A DNA stretch of 64,000 nucleotides from Rhodanobacter sp. ANJX3 (GCF_014200755.1 NZ_JACHCM010000005.1:310001-374000); one strand, 5' to 3'. Positions 36,825 through 47,230 are shown, numbered from the stretch's first letter. The notes: generated by a model from the letters alone, not told the origin. Made by a program: numbers and translations.

Positions 36825-38056
36825 AGACTTGCCACCGCCAGACCGAATCGCTCGGCCATTTCCACATCGTCGACAGCCGGAGCGAGGCGCCGCTGAACCT
36901 GCGCGGCCCGGCACACCAGCACGCGCGCATCGGCGGCGCTGATGTCTTCGGGCACACGCTGGCCGTCCGTCGTGCAATCCAGCGGCAGACGGTGACGAAT
37001 CAGCACCGACAGCACGCCGCCCAGGCTCGGCGCTTCGTCCAGCTTGGTCACGATGCACGCTTGCGGCTGCAGCGGAAGGTAGGCGCGCACCGAATCGTCC
37101 AGCGACGACGCCTGCGCGTTCGCCGCCAGCACCAGACAGGTACGCAAGCGACCGTCGCCGTTGGCCTGGCGCAATACCTCCTGCTGCTGTTCAAGACGCG
37201 GGTCGCTGCCGGCAACGCCAGCGGTGTCGATCAGCACGGTGTGATGCTCGCTCAGACTGTCCAGCGCCCTAGTCAGGCTGGCGGCGTCGTGCGCCGAATA
37301 GACGCGCACGCCGAGCAGGCGCCCATAGTGTTCCAGCTGCGCCGCGGCCCCGATACGGTAATGATCGGTGCTGATGAGCGCGACCTTGCCCGGACCGTGG
37401 CGCATGACCGCGCGCGCGGCGAGTTTGGCGACGGTGGTGGTCTTGCCCACGCCGGTAGGCCCGACCAGCGCGGTAATGCCACCGGTCTCAGCCAGATCGC
37501 GGCCGCTGACTTTCAGGTTGCGGCTGAGCAGACCCAGGGGCAAATAGCGCGCCTGATCGGCGCTCAGCTGCTCGGGCAATTCTTCGATCAACTGCCGCGC
37601 CACATCCGTTTCGATACCCAGGCGTGTCATGTCGCGCAGCACGCGCGCACGCATCGGGCGACGGCGCTCCATGTCATTCCAGGCCAGGCTCGACAACTGC
37701 TGTTCGAGCAACTCGCGCAGGCCGCCCAGCTCAGCGCGCATGCGCGCCGCCTCGAGCACGTTTTGTTCGACGATCGGCTGCAGCGTGGACAGTTCGCTCG
37801 GCGGTACCGGCATCGGCGGCGGCGAAACCTGCGCACGACGTTCGGCCGTCGCGGGACCGGCGACGGATTCAGGCATCGGTGCACCGTGCCGTGCGGCCTC
37901 ACGAACCAGCGTTTCGTCGTAGTCGATGGCCGCGATGATCTCGATGCCATCGTCGAGTCGGCGAGTAGAAAGAATCACCGCATCGGCGCCTTGATCTGCG
38001 CGCACCTCACGCATCGCCTGGCGCATGTCCGCGGCAAGAAATCGCTTGATCTTCAT
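36821..38056 (-). CDS. flhF: SRP-like GTPase for polar flagellar placement
   Basis: 411 aa. A basic N-terminal domain (MKIKRFLAADMRQAMREVR) is followed by an NG GTPase with P-loop GPTGVGKTT, ISTDHYRIGAAAQL and VLIDTAGV. Sets the polar site of flagellar assembly. 127 nt separate it from flhA; a weak GG-N10-GC match there is too close to the ribosome site to be a promoter. Confidence 0.95.
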   Translation of the reverse strand: MKIKRFLAADMRQAMREVRADQGADAVILSTRRLDDGIEIIAAIDYDETLVREAARHGAPMPESVAGPATAERRAQVSPPPMPVPPSELSTLQPIVEQNVLEAARMRAELGGLRELLEQQLSSLAWNDMERRRPMRARVLRDMTRLGIETDVARQLIEELPEQLSADQARYLPLGLLSRNLKVSGRDLAETGGITALVGPTGVGKTTTVAKLAARAVMRHGPGKVALISTDHYRIGAAAQLEHYGRLLGVRVYSAHDAASLTRALDSLSEHHTVLIDTAGVAGSDPRLEQQQEVLRQANGDGRLRTCLVLAANAQASSLDDSVRAYLPLQPQACIVTKLDEAPSLGGVLSVLIRHRLPLDCTTDGQRVPEDISAADARVLVCRAAQVQRRLAPAVDDVEMAERFGLAVASL

Positions 38057-38183
38057 GGACGGCTCCGGCGCAGCCTTTGCGATGCCTTAAGAACGTCGAA
38101 TGCCGATGGATCGACTCGCGCCTTCAACGTGATTTTTTCAAACTTCATGCCGCGCTCCGTTACCCATCGTTCGACCTCGTCCC

Positions 38184-40274
38184 TCAACGCCCCAGGGCCT
38201 GGACCAACCTGACTCGGCGGTTGTCCGGCACCTCGTTATAGGCAAGCACATGCAGGTTCTGCGCCACATGCCGAGTGAACCTGGCCAACCACGGTCGGAG
38301 CTGCGGTTGAACCAACAACACGGCCGGTTCGCCACTCACTTCCTGACGCTGGGCGGCCTCGGCCACTGTCTGCTGCAAACGGTCGGCCAGGCCCGGTTCC
38401 ACCGCCGCACCGCCGACGCCGCTGCTCGAAAGAGAGCTGAGCAAAATCTGTTCCAACTCCGGTGCCAGCGTCAGCACCGGAATTTCGGTACCCAAACCGG
38501 CGATTTCCTGGACGATCTGCCGACCCAGCGCAACGCGTACCGATGCCGTCAAGGTGCCGGGATCCTGACTCTGCCCGGCGTGCTCCGCCAAAGACTCGAC
38601 GATGCTGCGCATGTTGCGGATCGGTACCCGCTCCGCCAGCAGGTTCTGCAGCACCTTGACCACGACACCCAGCGCGAGCCGCTTGGGCACGAGATCTTCC
38701 ACCAGCTTTGGCGCGCTCGTGGCGAGGCGGTCCAGCAACTGCTGGACATCCTGATGACTGAGCAATTCGTGCGCATGGTTCTGCAGCAAATGCGACAAGT
38801 GGGTCGCGATCACCGTGGCCGGATCGACCACCGTATAACCCAGGCTTTGCGCGTGGTCGCGCTGGCTGCCTTCGATCCACACCGCCTCCAGCCCGAAGGC
38901 CGGATCGCGTGTGGTCAAGCCTTGCAGGGTGCCATGGACGCGGCCCGGGTTGATCGCCATATAGCGCTCGGTATACACCTCGGCCTCGCCCATCGGCACG
39001 CCCATCAAGGTGATCCGGTAGGTGTTGGGAGCCAGATCCAGGTTGTCGCGAATATGGACCGCAGAGACCAGAAAGCCGAGCTCCTGCGACAGTTTGCGGC
39101 GCACCGACTTGATCCGGCCCATCAGCTCGCCGCCCTGGTTCTTGTCGACCAGCGGAATCAATCTGTAGCCGACTTCCAGGCCGACCGGGTCCACACTGGC
39201 AACATCCTCCCAACCCAATTCGAGCCGTTCGGCCGGCAGCGGTGCCGGCAGCGCCTCGGCCGCGGCCTTGGCCACGCCGGCTTTCGCTTCCGCGTCGCGG
39301 CGCTTCATCATCCAGGCGGCGGCTCCGCATGCCGATGCCAGGATGAGGAAGGCGATATTCGGCATGCCGGGAATCAGCCCCATCACCAGCAGCACCACGC
39401 CGGCCACGGCCAGCGCGCGCGGCTGTGCGAACACCTGGCCGATCACCTGCTTGCCCATGTCCTGCGACTTGGAAACGCGCGTGACGATGACCGCCGTGGC
39501 GACCGACAGCATCAGCGACGGCACCTGGGCCACCAGACCGTCGCCGATGGTCAGCAGCGTATACGTACGCGCCGCTTCGCCGGCGGAAAGACCGTGCTGC
39601 ATGATGCCGACGAAAAAGCCGCCGACGATATTGATCAGCAGGATCAGAATGCCCGCCGTGGCATCGCCGCGAACGAATTTCGACGCACCGTCCATCGAAC
39701 CGTAGAAATCCGCTTCTTCGCGCACCTCCTGCCGGCGATCGCGCGCCTGATCCTGGGTCAACAGGCCGGCGTTGAGATCGGCGTCGATCGCCATCTGCTT
39801 GCCGGGCATCGAGTCCAGAGTGAAGCGTGCAGTCACTTCCGACACGCGCGTGGCGCCTTTGGTGATCACCACGAAGTTGATGATGGTGAGGATCGCGAAC
39901 ACCACCAGACCGACCGCGAAATTCCCGCCGATCACGAACTCGCCGAAAGCCTCGATCACTTTGCCTGCCGCGCCGGGACCATCGTGACCGTGCAGCAGCA
40001 CCACGCGGGTCGAGGCGATGTTGAGCGCCAGCCGCAGCAGTGTCGCCATCAGCACCACCGTCGGAAACGCGGCAAACTCGAGTGGCCGCATCACGTAGAC
40101 GACCGCCAGCAGAATGACCAGCGACAGCGCGATGTTGAAGCTGAAAAGCATGTCGAGAATGAACGGCGGCAGCGGCAGCATCAGCATCGCCAGCATCGCC
40201 AGCATCACCACCGGCGCACCGACACCGCGGCGGCTCACCTGCTTGAATGTTTCGAATGCGCTTGTCGTGGCCAT
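38184..40274 (-). CDS. flhA: Flagellar export apparatus core protein
   Basis: 696 aa. Eight membrane segments in the first half, with the FHIPEP signature region (RLALNIASTRVVLLHG and GEFVIGGNFAVG, residues about 82-120). A large cytoplasmic domain docks the chaperone-substrate complexes. 30 nt downstream of flhB. Confidence 0.96.
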   Translation of the reverse strand: MATTSAFETFKQVSRRGVGAPVVMLAMLAMLMLPLPPFILDMLFSFNIALSLVILLAVVYVMRPLEFAAFPTVVLMATLLRLALNIASTRVVLLHGHDGPGAAGKVIEAFGEFVIGGNFAVGLVVFAILTIINFVVITKGATRVSEVTARFTLDSMPGKQMAIDADLNAGLLTQDQARDRRQEVREEADFYGSMDGASKFVRGDATAGILILLINIVGGFFVGIMQHGLSAGEAARTYTLLTIGDGLVAQVPSLMLSVATAVIVTRVSKSQDMGKQVIGQVFAQPRALAVAGVVLLVMGLIPGMPNIAFLILASACGAAAWMMKRRDAEAKAGVAKAAAEALPAPLPAERLELGWEDVASVDPVGLEVGYRLIPLVDKNQGGELMGRIKSVRRKLSQELGFLVSAVHIRDNLDLAPNTYRITLMGVPMGEAEVYTERYMAINPGRVHGTLQGLTTRDPAFGLEAVWIEGSQRDHAQSLGYTVVDPATVIATHLSHLLQNHAHELLSHQDVQQLLDRLATSAPKLVEDLVPKRLALGVVVKVLQNLLAERVPIRNMRSIVESLAEHAGQSQDPGTLTASVRVALGRQIVQEIAGLGTEIPVLTLAPELEQILLSSLSSSGVGGAAVEPGLADRLQQTVAEAAQRQEVSGEPAVLLVQPQLRPWLARFTRHVAQNLHVLAYNEVPDNRRVRLVQALGR

Positions 40275-40304
40275 GCCATGCTGCCCTGGTGGTGTGCTGC
40301 GTTG

Positions 40305-41444
40305 TTACGGTTCGCGGTAACGGCCCTGCAAGTCGGGATCGACCTCGGGTCGCGGCGGCGGCGGAATGGGGTCGCCGTGTTCGGTCGCCTGCCGCAGCTG
40401 ATAGACGTAGGCAAGAATCTGCGCGACCGCGACGTAGAGCGCGGAAGGAATCTCCTGGCCAAGCTGGGTGGTGGCATACAAGGCCCGCGCCAGCGGCGGC
40501 GCTTCGACCAGAGGGATGCGATGCGCTGCAGCCACCAGACGAATCTGCTGGGCCAGCACGTCGGCGCCCCTGGCGATCACGCGCGGCGCGCGCATGCGGC
40601 TGTCGTCGTATTTCAGCGCCACCGCAAAGTGGGTCGGGTTCACCACCACGACATCGGCCTTGGGCAACTCCTGCATCATGCGGCGGCGTGAAAGCTGCTG
40701 CGCCACCTGCCGAATGCGATTCTTCAGTTCCGGGCTGCCGTCGCTGTCTTTATGCTCGTCGCGCACTTCCTGCTTGGTCATGCGATGACGACGGTTGTAA
40801 TCGAAGCGCTGCCAGAGTGCATCGATGCCACCGATAAAACCGAGCACCAGTCCGAACGTCAGTCCGGCTTGTCCCAACAGCTTGAGCATTTCGCCGATAC
40901 CGGCACGTACCGAGCCGGTGCCGGTCGCCAGCACGGCGGACTCGGCATGTCGCAGCAGCAAGACCAGCGCCCCGCCGATAAAGCCGAGTTTCAGCAGCGA
41001 CTTGCCCAACTCGACCAGACCGTTCATGGAAAACAGCCGGCCGATGCCGGCGATCGGATCGAGTCGATCGAACTTCGGCTGCAGCGCCTGCGCGCTGAAG
41101 CTCAGACCACCGATCAGGATCGGAGCGGCCAGGGTGCCAAGCACGGTCGCCATCAGCACGGGCAGCAGCAGCGCTATGGCCTCATGTCCCGCCGCGGACA
41201 ACACGCGCAGCGGCAACTTATCGGTGAACAGCGCCTCGCGCGGATAGCTCATGCCCAGCCGGTAGATCTGCCGGGCATGGCGATACATCGGCTGGCCGTT
41301 GGCCAGCAGTGCGGTGACTCCCGCCAGCACGATCATGGCGCCGCCCAGATCGCGCGAACGCGGAACCTCGCCTTTGTCGCGCGCATCCTGCAGGCGTTTT
41401 TCCGAGGCCTGTTCGGTGCGGTCTTCGTTTTCCTGCTCGGCCAT
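40305..41444 (-). CDS. flhB: Flagellar export switch protein
   Basis: 379 aa. Four membrane segments and a cytoplasmic C-terminal domain with the autocleavage site NPTH (N269). Switches export from rod/hook to filament proteins after interaction with FliK. The window also holds an FlhB-C-like partner, fhlB, lacking NPTH. It follows fliR by 9 nt. Confidence 0.96.
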   Translation of the reverse strand: MAEQENEDRTEQASEKRLQDARDKGEVPRSRDLGGAMIVLAGVTALLANGQPMYRHARQIYRLGMSYPREALFTDKLPLRVLSAAGHEAIALLLPVLMATVLGTLAAPILIGGLSFSAQALQPKFDRLDPIAGIGRLFSMNGLVELGKSLLKLGFIGGALVLLLRHAESAVLATGTGSVRAGIGEMLKLLGQAGLTFGLVLGFIGGIDALWQRFDYNRRHRMTKQEVRDEHKDSDGSPELKNRIRQVAQQLSRRRMMQELPKADVVVVNPTHFAVALKYDDSRMRAPRVIARGADVLAQQIRLVAAAHRIPLVEAPPLARALYATTQLGQEIPSALYVAVAQILAYVYQLRQATEHGDPIPPPPRPEVDPDLQGRYREP

Positions 41445-41453
41445 ACGCGCGCC

Positions 41454-42224
41454 TCAGCCGCCGAGCAGCTGACGCATCAGCGCCGACGCAGCGCTCTGCA
41501 ACGCGCCGTAGGAGCTGGCCAGACCGCGCATGGCCAACCACAGCGCGATGAAGCCCATGCAGATGCTGATCGGAAAACCGACCGCGAAAAGATTCATCGA
41601 CGGCGCCGAACGGCTGATCGCGGCAAAGCCGATATTCACCAGCAGCAGCGCGGTCATCGCCGGCAAGGCCACGCGAAAGGCGCCCGCAAAAAGGTCGCCA
41701 CCGGCAGCTACCACCGCGAACAAGGCATTGTTGCTGAGCCCCGACACACCCGGCTGCAGCGTCCGAAAACTGTCGGCGAGCAAGGCGATGACCTGCAAAT
41801 GGCCATTCATCGCCAGAAACAGCAAGGTGACCAGCAGCAGGTAGAACTGACCCAGCACAGGCACACTGCCGCCGGAAGTGGGATTGATCAGTTCGGCAAA
41901 GCCCAGGCCCATGCTTTGGCCGACCAGGATGCCGCCGTAGGAGACCGCCTGAAACACCAGCTGCAGCACAAAGCCGACGCTGCCGCCGATCAGCATCTGA
42001 CTGGCGATCGTGGCCACGCCGGCAGCGCTGAACATATCGCGCTGGGCCGGCGACAAGGGCGCCAGCACGAAGGTCAGCAGAACCACGGTCGCCACGCGGA
42101 TTCGTGTCGGCAGCACGGTGGCACCGAAGATCGGCGCCACCAGGCAAAAGCCGCCCACGCGACCGAGCGCCCACAACATGCCGTTGAGCCAGCTCATCAC
42201 CGTGGCCAGCTCCACGCTGTTCAT
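41454..42224 (-). CDS. fliR: Flagellar export gate protein
   Basis: 256 aa, about six membrane segments (SVPVLGQFYLLLVTLLFLAM, VGFPISICMGFIALWLAM). The open frame extends upstream through fliQ in another frame; ATG 42224 overlaps the fliQ stop (ATGA) and is the sensible start. Confidence 0.94.
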   Translation of the reverse strand: MNSVELATVMSWLNGMLWALGRVGGFCLVAPIFGATVLPTRIRVATVVLLTFVLAPLSPAQRDMFSAAGVATIASQMLIGGSVGFVLQLVFQAVSYGGILVGQSMGLGFAELINPTSGGSVPVLGQFYLLLVTLLFLAMNGHLQVIALLADSFRTLQPGVSGLSNNALFAVVAAGGDLFAGAFRVALPAMTALLLVNIGFAAISRSAPSMNLFAVGFPISICMGFIALWLAMRGLASSYGALQSAASALMRQLLGG

Positions 42225-42490
42225 TTGATGGCGTCGGGCAGGCCGACGATCAGCTGGTGGGTGAATTGCACCAGCGTACGCAGCATCCATGGACCGGCGA
42301 TCAGCCCGACCAGCGCCATCGCCATCAGCTTGGGAATGAAGCTCAAGGTCATCTCGTTGATCTGCGTGGCGGCCTGGATAATACCCACCAGCAGACCCAC
42401 GGCCAGCGCCGTAAGCAGCATCGGCGCAGCGACAAGTATCGCCACATAAAGCGAGTGCTGACCAAACTGCAGTACCCATTCCGGCGTCAT
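42221..42490 (-). CDS. fliQ: Flagellar export gate protein
   Basis: 89 aa with two membrane helices and the family core [20 protein letters not shown]. Overlaps fliP and fliR by 4 nt each. Confidence 0.95.
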   Translation of the reverse strand: MTPEWVLQFGQHSLYVAILVAAPMLLTALAVGLLVGIIQAATQINEMTLSFIPKLMAMALVGLIAGPWMLRTLVQFTHQLIVGLPDAIK

Positions 42491-43287
42491 GTGTAGAAAC
42501 TCCCGGCAAGCGTTCCGATCAGCAGGGACCAGCCGTCGACCAGCACGAACAGCATGATCTTGAACGGCAGCGAGATGATCGCTGGCGAGACCATCGCCAT
42601 ACCCATCGACATCAGCACGCTGGCCACGACCAGATCGATGATCAGAAACGGAATGAACAGCAGAAAACCCATCTGAAAGGCGGTTTTCAGTTCACTGGTG
42701 AGAAATGCCGGCATCGCCACGCGAAACGGCACCTCCTCCTTATTGGCGTAGGGTTTCTCCTTGGCCAGGTGCGTGAACAGCTGCAGGTCGGCGTCGCGGG
42801 TCTGATCCAGCATGAAATGCTTGAACGGGGCCGCGGCCAGAGGGATCGCCTGCTCCGCACCCAGCTGGTAATCCATATACGGTTTGACGCCATCCTGATA
42901 GGCGTGGTTGATGACCGGCGACATCACGAACAGGGTCAGGAACAACGCCAGCCCGAGCAGCACCTGATTGGGCGGCGTCGATTGTGTCGCCAGCGCCTGA
43001 CGCAGAAAACTCAGCACGATGATGATGCGCGTAAACGACGTCATCATGAGCAGCACGGCCGGTAACATGGTCAGCACGGTCATCAGCGCCAGCGTCTGCA
43101 GCGACAGACTCCAGTTCTGTCCACCGCCGACGTTCTGCACCGTGAATACCGGGATACCAGCCGACGATGAGGGCGTCTGGGCGATCGGCGCCACCGGCGC
43201 GATCGCGCCGCTCTGCGCGGCCGAAGCGGCCAGCGGCAGCAGGGCCAGCAAGAGACACAGCAACAGGCGCAGCATGGGCCGATTCAT
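42487..43287 (-). CDS. fliP: Flagellar export gate protein
   Basis: 266 aa. A signal peptide (residues about 1-23) precedes four membrane helices. Family signatures are [18 protein letters not shown] and the C-terminal [22 protein letters not shown] 43287 shares one base with the fliO stop (TGATG). Confidence 0.96.
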   Translation of the reverse strand: MNRPMLRLLLCLLLALLPLAASAAQSGAIAPVAPIAQTPSSSAGIPVFTVQNVGGGQNWSLSLQTLALMTVLTMLPAVLLMMTSFTRIIIVLSFLRQALATQSTPPNQVLLGLALFLTLFVMSPVINHAYQDGVKPYMDYQLGAEQAIPLAAAPFKHFMLDQTRDADLQLFTHLAKEKPYANKEEVPFRVAMPAFLTSELKTAFQMGFLLFIPFLIIDLVVASVLMSMGMAMVSPAIISLPFKIMLFVLVDGWSLLIGTLAGSFYT

Positions 43288-43661
43288 CAACGACGCCTCC
43301 AGCGGCCCAGCACTTCGCCAAAGCTTGGCATGGGCGTCGGTTCGGCGGCCACCGCTGGCGCTATGCCGTCATAGACGTGCAGCGTTCGCACGCCGCCCGT
43401 ACCCACGCCGATCAGCAGACGCTTGCCATCGGCCTCCAGCAGCAGCACGCGTTCGCGGGTGCCGACCGATAGCGTTTCCAGGCAGCGCAGACGTCGCCCA
43501 CCGGTGAACTGACGTGCCTGCAATCGGCGGCTCATCCAACCGGCCACGAAAATCAGCAGCACGATCCCGGCCAGACTCAGTACCACGCGCAACAGCTCGC
43601 CACCGACATCGATGTCGGGCGTGCTCGACGCAGCGACCGGCAACGCGACAGACAACATCAT
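43287..43661 (-). CDS. fliO: Flagellar biosynthesis protein FliO
   Basis: 124 aa. One membrane helix ([20 protein letters not shown], residues 23-42) and a small cytoplasmic domain ([20 protein letters not shown]). Assists FliP assembly. Starts on an ATGATG shared with the fliN stop. Confidence 0.9.
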   Translation of the reverse strand: MMLSVALPVAASSTPDIDVGGELLRVVLSLAGIVLLIFVAGWMSRRLQARQFTGGRRLRCLETLSVGTRERVLLLEADGKRLLIGVGTGGVRTLHVYDGIAPAVAAEPTPMPSFGEVLGRWRRR

Positions 43662-44023
43662 CGCAGCTTGCGCACGCGTTCGGACGGACTGATCACATCG
43701 GTCAGACGGATGCCGAATTTCTCGTTGATCACCACCACCTCGCCATGCGCCACCAGCATGCCGTTGACGAATACGTCCAGCGGTTCACCGGCAGCCCGAT
43801 CGAGTTCCACAACCGAGCCCTGGTTGAGTTGCAGCAGATTGCGGATGCTGATGCGCGTTCGCCCCACTTCCATGGCAAGCGTTACCGGCACATCGAGAAT
43901 CATGTCCAGGCTCACTTCGGCGCTCTCGCCCGGCGCCTCGTTCAAGGCATCGAATTCAACGCGCCCGTCGCCGGGAGAAAGGGGACTGCCCGTGCTGGGG
44001 CCGCTCTCGATGTTCTGACTCAT
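43658..44023 (-). CDS. fliN: Flagellar motor switch / C-ring protein
   Basis: 121 aa. SpoA domain with VTLAMEVGRTRISIRNLL and GSVVELDRAAGEPLDVFVNG. Forms the bottom of the C-ring with FliM. ATGA overlap with fliM. Confidence 0.95.
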   Translation of the reverse strand: MSQNIESGPSTGSPLSPGDGRVEFDALNEAPGESAEVSLDMILDVPVTLAMEVGRTRISIRNLLQLNQGSVVELDRAAGEPLDVFVNGMLVAHGEVVVINEKFGIRLTDVISPSERVRKLR

Positions 44024-45033
44024 GGGGCTTTCTCTTCGCTAAAGTCGAGGGTGGGTCGCAATTCGCGACGACGTACCTGGGAGTTGAATCGCACCGCGTA
44101 CCGGCCGCCGGACTGACCGTAACGGCCGCGGAATATCGGGATATCTTCGGCAAATACGGTGGTCAGTTCGGGCAGGCTCAACGGGATCACGTCGCCAACG
44201 CGAAGCGACAGAAACTCGCCGATGTTTATGTGGGTTTCCAGCAGCAGCGCGCTGATCTCCAACTCGGCGTCCATCACTTCCTCGTGCAGGTTGTTGATCC
44301 AGCGATCGTCACGCTCCACCCGATCGCTCTGCACACCTGCATCGAGCATCGTTCTGATCGGCTCCACCATCGAGTAGGGCAGCGTGAGGTGGATCTCCCC
44401 GCCACCGCCATCGAGTTCGATGTGAAAGCGCGACACCACCACGGTCTCGGTCGGACTAACGATATTGGCGAACTGCGGATTGATTTCGGAATTGAGAAAT
44501 TCGAACTGCACCGCCATGACCGGCGCCCACGCTTCAACCATCGCGGTGAAAACTTCCGCCAGCAGGATCTGGATAACGCGGTTTTCGGTCGGCGTGAAAT
44601 CGCGGCCTTCGATGCGCGCGTGATACCGGCCGTCGCCGCCGAAGAAATTGTCGATCACGGTGAACACCAACCGCGGCTCCATCACTACCAGTCCGGTACC
44701 GCGCAGAGGCTTGAGCTTGATCAGGTTGAGATTGCTCGGCACGGCCAGACCCTGCACGTACTCGCTGAACTTGAGCATCCGCACGCCGAGCACCGAGACC
44801 TCGCAAGTCTTGCGCAGCACGCCGAACAGCGACGTACGAAAGAACCGCGCGAAACGATCGTTGACCATTTCCAGCGTAGGCAGGCGGCCGCGCACGATAC
44901 GGTCTTGCTGAGTGAAGTCGTAGTCGAGGATCGCCGACGGATCCGGCGGCACGTCGCTCGCGGTTTCGACGTGGCCGTCGTCGACGCCATTGAGCAGCGC
45001 ATCGATTTCTTCCTGTGAGAGTAGATCGCTCAT
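44020..45033 (-). CDS. fliM: Flagellar motor switch protein, CheY-binding
   Basis: 337 aa. The N-terminal CheY-P docking peptide LLSQEEIDALLNGV is intact. A middle CheC-like domain with FKLIKL-type and GGDGRY segments, and a C-terminal SpoA domain, follow. 14 nt downstream of fliL. Confidence 0.96.
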   Translation of the reverse strand: MSDLLSQEEIDALLNGVDDGHVETASDVPPDPSAILDYDFTQQDRIVRGRLPTLEMVNDRFARFFRTSLFGVLRKTCEVSVLGVRMLKFSEYVQGLAVPSNLNLIKLKPLRGTGLVVMEPRLVFTVIDNFFGGDGRYHARIEGRDFTPTENRVIQILLAEVFTAMVEAWAPVMAVQFEFLNSEINPQFANIVSPTETVVVSRFHIELDGGGGEIHLTLPYSMVEPIRTMLDAGVQSDRVERDDRWINNLHEEVMDAELEISALLLETHINIGEFLSLRVGDVIPLSLPELTTVFAEDIPIFRGRYGQSGGRYAVRFNSQVRRRELRPTLDFSEEKAP

Positions 45034-45047
45034 TGCCGTGATCTCCC

Positions 45048-45560
45048 TTACTGCATCACGAAGCTGGTGAAGTACAGCGCATCGACTCCGGACCCGCCGA
45101 GCTTGTCGTCGACGATCTTGCGAATGGCCGCCAAAGCTTCGGACTGCAGCTTCTGCTTGCCCGCGGTGGTGCTGAGCTGATCGAACGTCTGGCTGCTGAA
45201 CAGCATCACCAGCGCATTGCGAATGACCGGATCGTTGTCCTTGATGGTCTGGATCACCGCCGCATCGTGCGCCATGACGGTGACGCCGACCTGCAGGTAA
45301 CGCGTGCCGTCGCCGTCTTGAAAATTCACCACGAATACTGGATCCAGCGGCAGATATAACGCCGCCATCTTCACCGGTGACGCCTTGCCGCCGGCCGCTT
45401 TCGGGGCCGACCGCATGTGGAAAAATACGAAACCGCCTGCGACCAGCGCGGCCAGCGCGATGCCCCCGATGATGATCAGCTTGGTACGGCTCTTGCGCCG
45501 ACCGCCCTCGTTGGCGGCGACGGTGGTGGACTCGACTTCATCAATTTCTGCGTTGGCCAT
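45048..45560 (-). CDS. fliL: Flagellar basal-body-associated protein FliL
   Basis: 170 aa from ATG 45560. A short cytoplasmic tail, one membrane helix (LIIIGGIALAALVAGGFVFF) and a periplasmic stomatin-like domain. First gene of the fliL-to-flhB block and preceded by a sigma-54 promoter. Confidence 0.93.
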   Translation of the reverse strand: MANAEIDEVESTTVAANEGGRRKSRTKLIIIGGIALAALVAGGFVFFHMRSAPKAAGGKASPVKMAALYLPLDPVFVVNFQDGDGTRYLQVGVTVMAHDAAVIQTIKDNDPVIRNALVMLFSSQTFDQLSTTAGKQKLQSEALAAIRKIVDDKLGGSGVDALYFTSFVMQ

Positions 45561-45672
45561 GAACGAACTCAATCTCTGGAAAAATGACTCGACGCTGTGC
45601 TGCAAACAAAACCGGGATGGACGAATCGAGAGGAACGAGAGAATCCCGATCGAACCTCGTAGACATCGTTTA

Positions 45673-45687
45673 GCAAACGCCATGCCA
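45673..45687 (-). promoter_or_regulatory. Sigma-54 promoter of fliL
   Basis: On the minus strand TGGCATGGCGTTTGC, with the invariant GG and GC ten bases apart, matches the RpoN consensus. Transcription would start near 45661, about 100 nt before fliL. FleQ, encoded downstream in this cluster, is the likely activator. Confidence 0.85.
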
Positions 45688-45863
45688 TCGATGCGAACGC
45701 CGCTGCAGCGGGCGTTAGGGAGAGCCCGCCCCGGTGAGCAACGTTTTCTTGACGCGTGTCGACAAGCAGACACTGCCACGGCGTGGTGATTCCGTCGGAA
45801 TCCGACGACGTTGTCGTGCCAACATCGATCGCCGGGAGGCGGCGCGTTTTGCTATCGGCACGC

Positions 45864-45895
45864 TACCGATGAGCGCACCGGCTAAAACCGGGCTC
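45864..45895 (-). repeat. Degenerate copy of the fliK promoter segment
   Basis: A 14-bp block (45864-45877) is identical to 47256-47269, and the next 15 bp (after a 3-nt insertion) match the fliK sigma-54 promoter at 11 of 15 positions. In this copy the -24 GG has become AG, so it is probably inactive. The two copies flank fliK in the same orientation. Confidence 0.6.
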
Positions 45896-45955
45896 ATCGA
45901 TAGTCGATGTAAGAGCCAGCTTTCATGCATAGAAAAGGCGAACTGGCGGCCCTGC

Positions 45956-47230
45956 TCAGGCGAAGGCGTCGACCAGGCCGATGGCCAGCGGCGCCGACAA
46001 CGGAGAAACGGCGGGGTCGATCGGTTCGACGTCGTTCGCCTGCGCAGGCGCCGACGATGCATGCCGCTGCGAATGGTCGAACTGTTGCTGCGCCGTGTGC
46101 TGGCCGACGGTGGCCTGCCCTAACGACAGGCCTTGGCCGCCTAGCATCTGGTTGAGCTGTTGCAGGCTTTGCTGCACGGCCGCGACCGTCGCCGGATGCT
46201 GTGCCACAAACACCACATCGACACGGCCGTGCTCGACGCTCACTTTCACGTCCAGCGGGCCGAGCTCCTGCGGGTTCAGACGGATCTGCGCCTGCTTGAC
46301 CTCCTGCCCACCGAGCCAGCTGACCTGCTGACCGAGCTCCTGCGAAAAAGTGGGCGAGGTCACGTTCGCGGAGATGTTCAAGCTGTGCGGCGCCGCGCTG
46401 TTGCTCGTGGACGCAACCAATACCGGCGTCGCGAGCGCGCCACGAAGGGTGGCCAGGTCGCCCGCGTCTTGTGCCGGTCCAGCCTCTGGCGTGGTGGCAT
46501 CCGCCGCTGCGGCCAGTGCGCTATGAGCGTTGCCGAAGAGGCTGTTGACCGAGGGCTGGGCCGAAGCATCGGTACTGGCCGCAGGCACGGTGGCGCTGTC
46601 GCTGTTGTCGTCGCCGGCATCGTCGGCGGACGCCGTTTCAGCATCATCCGTGGCCGAGAATGCACCGGTCGCTTTGCCCGGCATCGGCGCCACCGCAGCG
46701 GTGATCGAGAGTGATGTAGCGGATGTCGGCGTGCCGCTGTCGTTCGACGATGCAGCCATCTGGCTGGTGGAAACAGGCGCCGGCATCGGCGATGGCATCG
46801 GCATGCCGGTCACCGCCGGCTGCCCGGGCTTGGCCTCAGCGGCTTGGGGCGGTGTCTTGCCCGCCGACTTGCCATCGGTCGACGCGGTTGTCGGCGCAGC
46901 GGCATCGCCAGACGATTGCTGGATCAGCCCCAGCACTTGAGTGGCCGTCGGGACCGAACTGTCGGCGTCGGCACCATCGTCGTCGGTTGTTTGGTCCGCC
47001 TTGCCGTTCGCGCTGGCGCTGGCCGTGCTGGCCACGTTGGCTGGCGACGACTGGGCGCTGGAGGAGCGGCTGTCGGTAGCGTCGGATGCCTGCGACTGCC
47101 GATGCTGCACGTCCTGCAGATGCGTGTTGAACGTTGCGCTGTCGGCACGCTGATCGACCGGCGACGGCGGCGTGGTCGAACTCGCCGGGCTTGGCGCGGG
47201 TCGAGGTGCGATTATCGGAATGGCGCTCAT
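45956..47230 (-). CDS. fliK: Flagellar hook-length control protein
   Basis: 424 aa. A long Ser/Ala/Thr-rich N-terminal ruler of low complexity (residues about 1-290) is followed by the conserved C-terminal domain (QAQIRLNPQELGPLDVKVSV, near residue 319) that triggers FlhB switching. Has its own sigma-54 promoter. It follows fliJ after 69 nt. Confidence 0.92.
   Translation of the reverse strand: MSAIPIIAPRPAPSPASSTTPPSPVDQRADSATFNTHLQDVQHRQSQASDATDSRSSSAQSSPANVASTASASANGKADQTTDDDGADADSSVPTATQVLGLIQQSSGDAAAPTTASTDGKSAGKTPPQAAEAKPGQPAVTGMPMPSPMPAPVSTSQMAASSNDSGTPTSATSLSITAAVAPMPGKATGAFSATDDAETASADDAGDDNSDSATVPAASTDASAQPSVNSLFGNAHSALAAAADATTPEAGPAQDAGDLATLRGALATPVLVASTSNSAAPHSLNISANVTSPTFSQELGQQVSWLGGQEVKQAQIRLNPQELGPLDVKVSVEHGRVDVVFVAQHPATVAAVQQSLQQLNQMLGGQGLSLGQATVGQHTAQQQFDHSQRHASSAPAQANDVEPIDPAVSPLSAPLAIGLVDAFA

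Larger units (their letters stand above)
45561..45955. other. Gene-free spacer between fliK and fliL
   Basis: No gene is supported. It holds the sigma-54 promoter of fliL (45673-45687) and a partial duplicate of the fliK promoter region (45864-45895), which also forms a hairpin (ATGAGC-CCGG / CCGG-GCTCAT around 45870-45896). No T-run terminator is seen. Confidence 0.6.

Noticed and set aside
38073-38089. Sigma-54-like site before flhF
   Set aside because: GG-N10-GC is present but the -12 flank is poor, and the predicted start would fall past the ribosome-binding site.
38250-40691. 813-codon open frame on the plus strand
   Set aside because: Antisense of flhA and the end of flhB; His/Gln/Arg-rich product typical of shadows.
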